Assembly: GCF_012396015.1 (NCBI RefSeq)
Contig: NZ_JAAXOQ010000033.1
Span: 1-43,550 of the forward strand
DNA from: Tsukamurella spumae
Lineage (GTDB): Bacteria; Actinomycetota; Actinomycetes; Mycobacteriales; Mycobacteriaceae
Direction of reading: 5' to 3'
DNA: 43,550 nucleotides
The notes beneath the pieces are model-generated. The model saw nothing but the letters and a program-made list of their open reading frames with translations. It had not been told where the DNA came from and ran no database searches. Positions 21,956-30,596 of this stretch are shown here, in pieces; within the stretch, counting starts at the first letter, position 1, and each line of letters opens with the position of its first letter. The translations under genes and the position numbers were made by a program.

Positions 21956-23043
21956 CGCTGCCAGCCCGTCGCGAAGGCGAGGAAGGCGTCGTTCTCCTCG
22001 GGCGTCGTCACCGTGACCCGGACCCCGGCACCGTCGAAGCCGCGGACCAGGAGGCCCGCCGCGGCGGCGTCGGCGGTGAACCGCAAGGCGTCGGCACCGA
22101 GAGGGAGCCACACGAAGTTGGCCTGCGTGTGCGGCACCTCGAATCCCGCCCCGAGCAGGGTTTCCCGCACGCGTCCCCGCTCGGCGACCACGGAATCCGT
22201 GCGCGCCAGCAGCTCGTCGTTCGCATGCAGCGAGGCGATGGCGGCGGTCTGGGCGGGCACGCTGACGGAGAACGGCAGGTGCACCTTCGTCAGTGCCGCG
22301 ATGAGTTGGGGATCGGCGATGGCGTAACCCACGCGCAGTCCGGCGAGCCCGTAGGCCTTGGAGAAGGTCCGCAGGGCGATCACGTTGCGGTGTCGAGCGA
22401 TCAGCGCGGCGCCGTCGATCCGATCACCGGTCTGCTCGTTCGCGCGGTGGTACTCGTAGTAGGCCTCGTCGAGGGCTACGACGACCTGCGGCGGAACCTT
22501 CTGCAGGAACTCCTCCAACGCCTCCTCGGACACCGTGGTCCCCGTGGGGTTGTTCGGATTGCAGATGAAGACCAGGCGCGTGCGATCCGTGATCGCCCCG
22601 GCCATCGCGTCCAGGTCGTGCGCGTGATCGGCGGTCAGCGGGACCTGGACCGGCACGGCGCCGACGACGCGGGTCACGATCGGGTAGGCCTCGAAACTGC
22701 GCCAGGCGAAGACCACCTCGTCCCCCGGGACGCAGGTGATCTGGACCAGGTCCTGGCACAGTGCGACGGAGCCGCATCCCACGTGCAGCTGCTCCTCGGT
22801 GGCGCCGGTGAGCTTCGCGAGCTCCGCGCGCAGCGCGACCGCGCCGTTGTCGGGGTAGCGGTTGGCGGTGCGGAGCACGTCCGTCAGGGCCTGCGCGACG
22901 GAGGGCAGCGGACCGTCGACGATCTCGTTCGACGCGAGTTTGATGGCGCCGGGCGCGGACTTGCCCGGGACGTACGCGGGAAGCGCATCGAGGTCGGGGC
23001 GGATACTCAGCGCCGCGGGGTCGGACGGGTTCACAGGGGCCAC
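21952..23043 (-). CDS. hisC: Histidinol-phosphate / aromatic aminotransferase (class II, PLP)
   Basis: The 363-residue PLP enzyme of the HisC family transfers an amino group between glutamate and histidinol-phosphate or aromatic 2-oxoacids. Its motifs are KLASNEIVDGPLPSVAQAL near the N-terminus, FICNPNNPTGT near residue 165, DEAYYEY near 205, FSKAYGLAGLRVGYA with the PLP-binding lysine near 240, and the C-terminal RGFDGAGVRVTV. Isolation from other histidine genes suggests the second HisC-type paralogue (Pat). The start at GTG 23043 is supported by a TATCCT box 6 bases upstream, suggesting a leaderless message; GTG 23034 is an alternative. The long frame further upstream overlaps the CsbD gene and is not real. 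Coupled to the downstream thioesterase. Confidence 0.88.
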   Translation of the reverse strand: MAPVNPSDPAALSIRPDLDALPAYVPGKSAPGAIKLASNEIVDGPLPSVAQALTDVLRTANRYPDNGAVALRAELAKLTGATEEQLHVGCGSVALCQDLVQITCVPGDEVVFAWRSFEAYPIVTRVVGAVPVQVPLTADHAHDLDAMAGAITDRTRLVFICNPNNPTGTTVSEEALEEFLQKVPPQVVVALDEAYYEYHRANEQTGDRIDGAALIARHRNVIALRTFSKAYGLAGLRVGYAIADPQLIAALTKVHLPFSVSVPAQTAAIASLHANDELLARTDSVVAERGRVRETLLGAGFEVPHTQANFVWLPLGADALRFTADAAAAGLLVRGFDGAGVRVTVTTPEENDAFLAFATGWQR

Positions 23044-23129
23044 CCGGTCAGGATAGTCCGACGGTGCGGCCCCGGGGGCCACCGAGGCCGGTCGCGTGGA
23101 CCGGCCGCGGCGGCCGCGGGTACCGAGGA

Positions 23130-23348
23130 TCAGTTGCCCGAGAGCTTGTCCTTGAGGGAGTCCGCGTCGCCCTTGACCTTGTCGGCGAACTCGCCGGCCT
23201 TCTCCTTGGCGGCGGCGGTCGCCTCGCCGGCCTTCTCCTTGGCCGCGGCGGTCGCCTGATCGACCTTCTCGCCGGCGGCGGCAGCAGCCTCCTGGGCGCG
23301 GCCCTTGAGCTCCTCGGCCTTGCTCTTCGCGTCGTCTGCGATACCCAT
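23130..23348 (-). CDS. CsbD-like stress protein
   Basis: The 72-residue hydrophilic protein (MGIADDAKSKAEELKGRAQE...) is the typical CsbD-like type: lysine/glutamate/alanine-rich, fully helical, with an internal near-duplication (ATAAAKEKAGE repeated at about residues 35-45 and 46-56). CsbD-family proteins accumulate under general stress; the molecular role is unclear. The start at 23348 has GGAAGGA 8 bases upstream, and the ATG five codons earlier is part of that ribosome site. It is monocistronic, with the convergent-free spacer to HisC being 86 bp. Confidence 0.85.
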   Translation of the reverse strand: MGIADDAKSKAEELKGRAQEAAAAAGEKVDQATAAAKEKAGEATAAAKEKAGEFADKVKGDADSLKDKLSGN

Positions 23349-23363
23349 GTGTGATCCTTCCAT

Positions 23364-23581
23364 CCGTACACCCTTTGTGTTCCCCGAGGCTGTTCCCCGG
23401 GGCCCCTGATTGTGCGCTGTTCGGCGTCACCCCGCGGGCGAATCGTTTGCAATCGCGGTCAGGTCGGGAAGCGGGTGCAGTGTTCTCCTGGCGTTTTGTG
23501 CGGCGGGCGAGGGTTGTGTAATGTAGCTGCTCGGCGGTTGCGCGTGACCCGCAAGGTTCGCTCGCGCAGCGCGTCCGATTT
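23364..23581. other. Spacer between csbD-like gene and tRNA-Ser
   Basis: The 218-bp non-coding region should contain the csbD promoter (leftward) and the tRNA promoter (rightward). The latter may use the TTGTGTAATGTAG segment around 23512-23525, giving a TAATGT-like -10. Nothing else is recognised. Confidence 0.35.
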
Positions 23582-23673
23582 GGAGGCGTGCCAGAGCGGC
23601 CGAATGGGACTCACTGCTAATGAGTTGTCCGGCCAACACCGGACCGGAGGTTCAAATCCTCTCGCCTCCGCCA
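23582..23673 (+). tRNA. tRNA-Ser (anticodon GCU)
   Basis: Acceptor strands GGAGGCG (23582-23588) and CGCCTCC (23663-23669) pair perfectly; the discriminator is G and CCA is encoded (23671-23673). The anticodon loop CTGCTAA gives GCT at 23616-23618. The long variable arm and the T-loop GGTTCAAATCC are as expected for serine tRNA. Confidence 0.95.
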
Positions 23674-23711
23674 CGTCGGTCTTCGGACCGGCGAGAATTG
23701 AATATGGGTAT

Positions 23712-23784
23712 GCGCCCGTAGCTCAGTGGATAGAGCATCTGACTACGGATCAGAAGGTCAGGGGTTCGAATCCCTTCGGGCGCA
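23712..23784 (+). tRNA. tRNA-Arg (anticodon ACG)
   Basis: Acceptor GCGCCCG (23712-23718) pairs with CGGGCGC (23777-23783). The D-arm is GCTCAGTGGATAGAGC, the anticodon loop CTACGGA gives ACG at 23745-23747 (A34 becomes inosine through TadA, encoded at 37270), and the T-arm is GGGGTTCGAATCCC. CCA is not encoded. Confidence 0.95.
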
Positions 23785-23794
23785 CAGTGTGAGA

Positions 23795-23829
23795 ACGCCA
23801 GGTCAGACGATATCTGACCTGGCGTTTTT
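23795..23829 (+). terminator. Strong intrinsic terminator after tRNA-Arg
   Basis: Perfect 13-bp arms ACGCCAGGTCAGA (23795-23807) and TCTGACCTGGCGT (23813-23825) with a 5-base loop, followed by TTTT. Confidence 0.9.
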
Positions 23830-23984
23830 GCGTTCGCTCGTGAGACGCTCCAACGAGCGTTGCGCACGGCGGTCGAACTTCCAACGCTGACGCTCGTGCG
23901 TTGGAAGTTCGCGGCGACGCTCCAACACGCGTCGGAGGTGAAGGCGGAACTTCCAACTGAAACAGCATTCAGTTGTAGGGTTGG
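23830..23984. repeat. Repeat-rich spacer upstream of the Fic gene
   Basis: GAACTTCCAAC occurs three times: at 23875, inverted at 23900-23910, and at 23947. The first two are part of a perfect 13-bp inverted repeat GAACTTCCAACGC / GCGTTGGAAGTTC (23875-23887, 23898-23910). GACGCTCCAAC also occurs twice, near 23834 and 23916. The last copy lies about 30 bp upstream of the Fic start. An operator array for the Fic gene or an insertion footprint are both possible. Confidence 0.6.
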
Positions 23985-25154
23985 ATGATGAAGATGGAGC
24001 GATTCGCCGACTCCGAGTTCGGGCGGCCAACCATCGAGCCGGGGAACAAGCGGGCGTTCGTGTACTACTTGCCGAAGCCGATGCCGCGGCAGCTGAGCTT
24101 GCCCGCCGAGGTCGTCGCGGAGTTGTCAGAGGCGGACGCGGCCCTGGGTCATCTCCAGGGACTCGGCCAGATCATCACCGATCCGGGTTTGCTCATCGGT
24201 CCCTATCAAGTTCGCGAGGCGCTCGCGAGTTCCCAGATCGAAGGCACCCAGGCATCGTTGTCCGACGTCTTCCAGTCTGAGATCGACGCGGACAGTGACA
24301 ACGACGAGACTGCGGAGGTGCGACGTTATCTCGCGGCGACGACCCAGGCGTACGACCTCGCCAAGACGCTCCCGATTACGCAACGGCTGATTCTCAAGGT
24401 CCACGCGACCCTGCTCGAGGGAGTCCGTGGCGAGGAGAAGTCGCCGGGTGAATTCCGTCGATCGCCCGTCTGGGTGGGACGGGCCGGCGCGACCCCTGAT
24501 ACGGCGATGTTCGTGCCGCCGTTGCCCGAGCATCTCGGTGAGCTTCTCAGCGACTGGGAGAAGTTCGTCAATGATGATGGGCGGGCCCTACCGGCGTTGG
24601 TTCAAGCCGCGATGATGCACTATCAGTTCGAGACGATTCACCCGTTCCTCGATGGAAACGGACGGATCGGACGCTTGCTGATCAATGTGCTGCTGAAGGA
24701 TCGAGGGCGCCTCCCTGTTCCGCTCCTGTACCTGTCCAGTTACTTCGAGTCTCATCGGAGCCAGTACTACGAGCGTCTCCAGGCGGTCCGTGAGGACGGG
24801 GACATCAGCGCATGGCTCCTGTTCTTCATCAAAGCTGTTCGCGCTCAAGCGAACGACGCTGTCGAGAGGTCCAAGAGGCTGATCCGTATTCGTGAGGACT
24901 ACTACGGCGACGCCATCAAGGAGAGGTCGAATCTGCCTCGTCTTGTCGAAGTGATCATGCGAAATCCGTTCGTCACCGTTCGCTCCGTTGAGGCGAGCCT
25001 CGGCATTACCAATCAGGGGGCGAGGAACCTCATCAAGAACGCTGAGAGTCGAGGCTGGCTAAGAAGTTTGGGAACGCGGGGACAGGGCGGGAGGGAGCAT
25101 TGGTTCTCGCCCGCGATCTTCGAGGTCATGGACATGCCCGTGTCGTACGAATGA
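23985..25154 (+). CDS. Fic/DOC family AMP-transferase with N-terminal inhibitory motif and wHTH
   Basis: The 389-residue Fic protein has the full catalytic motif HPFLDGNGRIGR at residues 219-230, so it should be able to transfer AMP (or another nucleotide moiety) to target hydroxyls. The inhibitory helix motif S-x-x-x-E-G is at residues 82-87 (SSQIEG), as in class II self-inhibited Fic proteins. A C-terminal winged helix (about 305-375; NPFVTVRSVEASLGITNQGA) may bind DNA, consistent with autoregulation at the repeats upstream. Codon use is clearly less GC-biased than in its neighbours. It lies directly after a tRNA terminator, an insertion hot spot, and no partner antitoxin gene is seen. Start: ATG 23985; a second in-frame ATG follows one codon later. 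Confidence 0.93.
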   Translation: MMKMERFADSEFGRPTIEPGNKRAFVYYLPKPMPRQLSLPAEVVAELSEADAALGHLQGLGQIITDPGLLIGPYQVREALASSQIEGTQASLSDVFQSEIDADSDNDETAEVRRYLAATTQAYDLAKTLPITQRLILKVHATLLEGVRGEEKSPGEFRRSPVWVGRAGATPDTAMFVPPLPEHLGELLSDWEKFVNDDGRALPALVQAAMMHYQFETIHPFLDGNGRIGRLLINVLLKDRGRLPVPLLYLSSYFESHRSQYYERLQAVREDGDISAWLLFFIKAVRAQANDAVERSKRLIRIREDYYGDAIKERSNLPRLVEVIMRNPFVTVRSVEASLGITNQGARNLIKNAESRGWLRSLGTRGQGGREHWFSPAIFEVMDMPVSYE

Positions 25155-25193
25155 CCGTGTCTGGGCAGGCTATCCGTGGATCGCGACCCATTC

Positions 25194-25207
25194 TGTAACG
25201 TGTTCTA
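25194..25207. promoter_or_regulatory. KstR-type operator upstream of the flavoprotein gene
   Basis: TGTAACGTGTTCTA matches the KstR consensus TnnAACnnGTTnnA at every defined position and lies 28 bp before the ATG at 25236. KstR is the TetR-type repressor of cholesterol catabolism in mycobacteria and rhodococci. Its presence here is inferred from the box; no kstR gene is in the window. Confidence 0.65.
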
Positions 25208-25235
25208 GAAATCGACATGGAACGGGTGGCTGAGC

Positions 25236-26825
25236 ATGGGTGACTGGGATCAGTCGGCCGAGGTGGTCGTGGTCGGATACGGCGGTGCCGGGGTCGTGGC
25301 CGCGCTGGCGGCGCGGGAGGGCGGCGCGGACGTGCTCGCCGTCGACCGCTACCTCGGCGGCGGTGCGACGGATCTGTCCGGCGGCATCGTCTACGCCGGA
25401 GGCGGCACATGGGTGCAGCGCGCGGCCGGGGTCGAGGACTCCGCCGAGAACATGTACGCCTACCTGCGGGGCGAGGTGGGCGACGCCGTCTCCGCGTCCA
25501 CGTTGCGCAGGTTCTGCGAGGGATCACCCGCGATGATCGACTGGCTCACCGGCAACGGCGTGCCCTTCGACCCGTCGCCCTGCCCGTACAAGACCTCGTA
25601 CCCGACGGACGACTACTACCTCTACTTCTCGGGCAGCGAGAACTCGTTCCCCGACCGTGCGGTCCCGAGGCAGCGCGGGCATCGCGCACACGGTCCCGGC
25701 GTCTCGGGCAAGGCCTTCTACCGCCCGCTGGCCGCGTCCGCAGCGCGGGATGGGGTGCGCGTCCGGACGGGTACGCGCGTCACCGATCTCATCCTCGACG
25801 AGGGGCGGGTCGTCGGCGTCGAGGCCCGCACGCTCGACGGTGCCCCGCCCGCCGTCCTGCGCCGGTTTGCGGCCCTGGCGAAACTCTCCGCGAAACCCGG
25901 TGTGTACCACCAGGGGTTCCGCTCGGCGATGCAGGCGCTTCTCGATCGGATCGAGCGACGGCATTCTCGCACGATCCGTATCCGCGCCACGTCGTCGGTG
26001 ATTCTCACGACCGGCGGATTCATCGCGAACCGCGCGATGGTGGCGGCGCACCGGGCCGACTTCCCCTGGGACGAGGGCCTGCCGCTGGGCACGGCCGCCG
26101 ACGACGGCAGCGGAATCACGATGGGGCGGAAGGCCGGCGCCACCGTCGACAAGATGGACCACATCTCCAACTGGCGGTTCATCGGCCCGCCCAGCGCCTT
26201 CTTCGCCGGACTCGTCGTGGGTGGCGACGGCGGCCGCATGATCGACGAATCCCGCTACGGCGCAGCGCTCGGCGACGCCCTGGCGACCCGCCGCGACCAC
26301 CGCGGCTGGCTGCTCGTGGACGCGCCGCTCCTGACCGAGGCGAGGAAGCAGATTCCGCGGCAGTCCACCTGGTTCCAGCGCCTGCAGACCGAACGGCTCC
26401 TGCGGCTCGGCGCGACCCGGGGCGCGACCGTGGAGGAGGTCGCGATCCGCGCCGGCATCGACCCGACCGCACTGCGGCGCACCGTCGACACGCACAACCG
26501 GGCGATCGACGCCGGGCGGCCCGACCCGTTCGGCAAGCCCGACGGCGTCCGCCGGCCGATAGCGACCGGACCGTTCACCCTGCTCGACATCTCGTTCCGA
26601 GCACGGGTCAGCTACCCCATGCCGATGATCACCCTCGGCGGCCTCGTCGTGGACGAGGAGACCGGTGCGGTCCTGCGGTCCGACGGTGCCCCTATCGCCG
26701 GGCTGTTCGCGGCCGGCCGCGCGGCTGCCGGCGTGTGCTCGAACTCGTATGTCAGCGGGCTGTCTCTGGCTGACTGCGTCTTCTCCGGCCGGCGCGCCGG
26801 TGCGCACGCCGCGCTGAACGAGTGA
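25236..26825 (+). CDS. FAD-dependent 3-ketosteroid dehydrogenase-like oxidoreductase
   Basis: The 529-residue flavoprotein of the FAD_binding_2 / fumarate-reductase-like family starts with the dinucleotide fold VVVGYGGAGVVAALAAREGG (residues 11-30). The FAD-contact region GGGATDLSGGIVYAGGGTWV (about 42-61) and a C-terminal FAD motif GLFAAGRAAAGVCSNSYVSG with SLADCVFSGRRAG follow. 3-Ketosteroid delta-1 and delta-4-(5alpha) dehydrogenases share this plan and insert double bonds into the steroid A-ring. The delta-4-(5alpha) type fits slightly better by pattern, but this cannot be settled by eye. A KstR-type operator 28 bp upstream supports a steroid role. The start ATG 25236 has a weak site upstream. 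Other FAD_binding_2 dehydrogenases remain possible. Confidence 0.7.
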   Translation: MGDWDQSAEVVVVGYGGAGVVAALAAREGGADVLAVDRYLGGGATDLSGGIVYAGGGTWVQRAAGVEDSAENMYAYLRGEVGDAVSASTLRRFCEGSPAMIDWLTGNGVPFDPSPCPYKTSYPTDDYYLYFSGSENSFPDRAVPRQRGHRAHGPGVSGKAFYRPLAASAARDGVRVRTGTRVTDLILDEGRVVGVEARTLDGAPPAVLRRFAALAKLSAKPGVYHQGFRSAMQALLDRIERRHSRTIRIRATSSVILTTGGFIANRAMVAAHRADFPWDEGLPLGTAADDGSGITMGRKAGATVDKMDHISNWRFIGPPSAFFAGLVVGGDGGRMIDESRYGAALGDALATRRDHRGWLLVDAPLLTEARKQIPRQSTWFQRLQTERLLRLGATRGATVEEVAIRAGIDPTALRRTVDTHNRAIDAGRPDPFGKPDGVRRPIATGPFTLLDISFRARVSYPMPMITLGGLVVDEETGAVLRSDGAPIAGLFAAGRAAAGVCSNSYVSGLSLADCVFSGRRAGAHAALNE

Positions 26826-26882
26826 ACCGGTATCCCCGTCATTGCCGCTGCGCTACCGTCGAGGCAGGCGGAAGGACTGGGT

Positions 26883-27260
26883 ATGGACGAGCGGGTCGAA
26901 TCAACGCAGGCGGCGCGGGAGATGCTGCGGGAGCTGTGGGACGGTAACGGCCCGCTGCTGATCCACCAGAGCGGGGGCTGCTGCGACGGCTCCGTCCCGA
27001 TGGTCTTCGCCGTCGACGAGTTCCGCCTGGGCGATGCCAATGTGCAGCTCGGTGCCGTCGAACTGGGCGACGATCGCGTCGTGCCGGTGTGGGTCTCCGA
27101 GGGCGAGGCGCGGGTGTGGGAGAACAGCGTCCTGGTCCTCGACCTGGAGCCCGGCCGCGCGGCGGGCTTCTCGCTGGAGGGCTCGACGGGGAGCAGGTTC
27201 GTCTCCCGGGTGCGGATCACGGGTGGCGACGGCGTGGCCTGCCCCGTTCCGCAGGGCTGA
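26883..27260 (+). CDS. DUF779 domain protein (aldehyde dehydrogenase partner)
   Basis: The 125-residue protein of the DUF779 (COG3564) family has the signature IHQSGGCCDGSVPM at residues 27-40, with a vicinal cysteine pair, and continues WVSEGEARVWENSVLVLDLE. In many bacteria DUF779 is encoded next to an ExaC/AcoD-type aldehyde dehydrogenase; here such a gene lies about 1.7 kb further right (28929-30452). Molecular function unknown, though the CC pair suggests metal or redox chemistry. The start at ATG 26883 is preceded by a GGAAGGA-like site. It ends just before a 16-bp palindrome at 27261-27276. Confidence 0.88.
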   Translation: MDERVESTQAAREMLRELWDGNGPLLIHQSGGCCDGSVPMVFAVDEFRLGDANVQLGAVELGDDRVVPVWVSEGEARVWENSVLVLDLEPGRAAGFSLEGSTGSRFVSRVRITGGDGVACPVPQG

Positions 27261-27276
27261 CCGCGCCGCGGCGCGG
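27261..27276. terminator. 16-bp perfect GC palindrome between convergent genes
   Basis: CCGCGCCGCGGCGCGG is self-complementary over 16 bases and lies between the DUF779 stop and the PAP2 stop. It probably acts as a bidirectional terminator; no T-tract. Confidence 0.4.
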
Positions 27277-27284
27277 CCGTCCGT

Positions 27285-27995
27285 TCAGGGTGCCGCGTGA
27301 CGTGCCGGACGGGAGCGCTGGGCGCGCCGTCGGCCAACGGTCTCCGACAGCGACCGGTCCCAGCGCGCCCACGAGTCCGGCGGGAGCAGGGCCAGCCCCA
27401 CCGCCACGCCGGCGAGGCCGATGCCGAATCCCGCGGCGGTGTCCGAGAACCAGTGCACACCGAGGTAGAGGCGGCTCGCCGCAACAGCACCGATGACGAT
27501 CGCGGGCACGACCAACGCGAGCACGCGCCGACGGGCCGGCCAGCCGACGGTCACGACCACCGTCGTGGCGAGCAGCAGGGCGGTCGTCCCGGTGACGTGG
27601 CCGGAGGGGAAGCCGTAATCGGACTCGTTGGTGAGGTGGTCGATCACGGGTGGCCGCTGCCGTTCGAACAGCGACTTGAGAACCAGCGTGATCGCCGACG
27701 CGACGGCCGTCGAGCCGAGGACGAAGGCCGCGGAAGCGACGGACCGTCGCCACGCGAGCAGCACGGCGACCACGACGCCGATCATGATCGTGCCGCTCGG
27801 GGAGAACACATCGGTGATCAGGTTCATCACAGTGGTGGTTCCCGTGTTGCGATGCTCGACCATCTCCTCGAGCACCTCCCCATCGGCCTCCGTGACGGGC
27901 TTCCACCCGACGAGCAGCCCGAGGGCGACGACGGCGGCGACGAGTGCGACCGCCGATGCGAGAAGGGCCCGGCCGCTGCCGGTGATCGAGAACAT
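27285..27995 (-). CDS. PAP2-family membrane phosphatase
   Basis: The 236-residue protein has about six membrane helices and all three phosphatidic-acid-phosphatase motifs: K-S-L-F-E-R-Q-R-P (about residues 105-113), GFPSGHVTG (about 128-136) with the catalytic-site histidine, and SRLYLGVHWFSD (about 175-186) with the nucleophile-supporting histidine and aspartate. It dephosphorylates lipid phosphates such as phosphatidic acid or undecaprenyl/decaprenyl pyrophosphate on the outer face. The start ATG 27995 has GGAGGG immediately before it, unusually close; frames further upstream show no homology. The C-terminal 25 residues are basic. Monocistronic. Confidence 0.9.
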   Translation of the reverse strand: MFSITGSGRALLASAVALVAAVVALGLLVGWKPVTEADGEVLEEMVEHRNTGTTTVMNLITDVFSPSGTIMIGVVVAVLLAWRRSVASAAFVLGSTAVASAITLVLKSLFERQRPPVIDHLTNESDYGFPSGHVTGTTALLLATTVVVTVGWPARRRVLALVVPAIVIGAVAASRLYLGVHWFSDTAAGFGIGLAGVAVGLALLPPDSWARWDRSLSETVGRRRAQRSRPARHAAP

Positions 27996-28118
27996 CCCTC
28001 CAGATTGCCCGGATGAAAGACCTTCGCGCAACCCAAGACCCGGTAAATCTCGCCCCATGACCTCCCGGTGCCGGGGTAGCGTCAGCAGAGATGCGGGGCA
28101 CAGTTGAGGTGAGGTGCG

Positions 28119-28817
28119 ATGAGGAAAAGGCTGAGGCGGGCACGGACCGCGCGCATGAAGGGCAGCACGCTGTTCGCCGACGTGTCGGAATGGCAGCCGC
28201 CGCTGCCCGACGACTACCCCTATCGCTGGGTGTCCATCCGCTCCAACGACGGCGCCTACCGGGACCGGCGGTTCGAGGCGGACTGGGCCACGGCGCGCCG
28301 GATGCTCGACGACGGGCGGCTCGTCGGCGCGATCGTGTACGCCGTGGTCCGCCCGAACTGGGAGGAGTCGCTCGGCGCGCACCTCGAACTGCAGGGCGAG
28401 GACCGGCCGGACGTGGTGACGATGGCCGTCGCCGGGTCGTGGAACGGGCGGATCACAGGCGATCACTCGGACGACTTCAACGGCTTCGTGGCGGGTGCCT
28501 CCGCGTGGCGCGGCGGCACCGTTGGCGAGCGGCCCGTGCGATGCCTGGGCTACCTGCGCCCCAACGACATCGGCATCTGGCCCGGCCTGCCGGACGTGCC
28601 CTTCATCGTGCCCTCGTTCGGCACCCCGCCCGACTTCTCCACCGCACCCGAGCTTGGGCGTCGTTACGTCGCCCAGCACTACACCGACGGTGCCGGACAC
28701 CGGGCGGACCTGCCGCAGGGCTACGGGAAGGTGCACTGCGACATGAACATCGCCCTCGGCCGGGACCCGTGGCAGCTCGGGGACGTCCTGGGCACCACCG
28801 AGATCCCGGTGGACTGA
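28119..28817 (+). CDS. GH25/lysozyme-like fold protein
   Basis: The 232-residue protein reads TLFADVSEWQPPLPDDYPYRWVSIRSNDG from about residue 17, the layout of glycoside hydrolase family 25 lysozymes (DxSxWQ, then an Rxx-G strand, then F..N/DW..A...G..VGAY). GH25 enzymes cleave peptidoglycan or act as phage endolysins. The second half has PDVVTMAVAGSWNGRITGDH, RCLGYLRPNDIGIWPG and QHYTDGAGHRADLPQGYGKV plus CDMNIALG, the last two reminiscent of the final GH25 strands. No clear signal peptide is present; the start MRKRLRRARTARMKG is basic, and the ATG at 28155 is an alternative. Similar stand-alone proteins occur in actinobacteria and their phages. Enzymatic activity is not proven by the motifs. 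Confidence 0.65.
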   Translation: MRKRLRRARTARMKGSTLFADVSEWQPPLPDDYPYRWVSIRSNDGAYRDRRFEADWATARRMLDDGRLVGAIVYAVVRPNWEESLGAHLELQGEDRPDVVTMAVAGSWNGRITGDHSDDFNGFVAGASAWRGGTVGERPVRCLGYLRPNDIGIWPGLPDVPFIVPSFGTPPDFSTAPELGRRYVAQHYTDGAGHRADLPQGYGKVHCDMNIALGRDPWQLGDVLGTTEIPVD

Positions 28818-28864
28818 TGCCCTGACGTCCGAACCCCGGCCCGTTCCGTACCCCGGACACGAGC

Positions 28865-28894
28865 GCGGCGCCGCCCCCGAGGGGACGGCGCCGC
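28865..28894. terminator. Hairpin terminator between convergent genes
   Basis: Perfect 9-bp arms GCGGCGCCG (28865-28873) and CGGCGCCGC (28886-28894), 47 bases after the lysozyme-like stop and 35 bases after the stop of the convergent aldehyde dehydrogenase. Confidence 0.65.
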
Positions 28895-28928
28895 TGACAC
28901 CCTCACCTGGTGTCGGACCGAGTAGGGA

Positions 28929-30452
<1,524 letters not shown>

Positions 30453-30473
30453 TGCGTGCCTCCAGGTGAGTTG

Positions 30474-30537
30474 GTGACTTCAGTCACAATCCACCGTACG
30501 CAGCGATCGTTGCAATACCGTTGCAGTCCGCTGCAAC
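30474..30537. promoter_or_regulatory. Inverted repeats upstream of the aldehyde dehydrogenase
   Basis: Two dyads: GTGACT-TC-AGTCAC (30474-30487), and GTTGCAG-TCCG-CTGCAAC (30520-30537) with a third half-site GTTGCA at 30509, 11 bp from the first. Placed 20-85 bp upstream of the ALDH start and downstream of the GAF regulator gene. Probably binding sites for that regulator. Confidence 0.5.
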
Positions 30538-30596
30538 TTGGATCCGTGCTGGTCAGGGCGCTCCGAGCCGCCTCGGCCGGCGCAACGCGAACCCGC

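Noticed and set aside
23130-23430. N-terminal extension of HisC through the csbD region
   Set aside because: The extension is a shadow of the csbD-like gene; HisC homology begins after GTG 23043.
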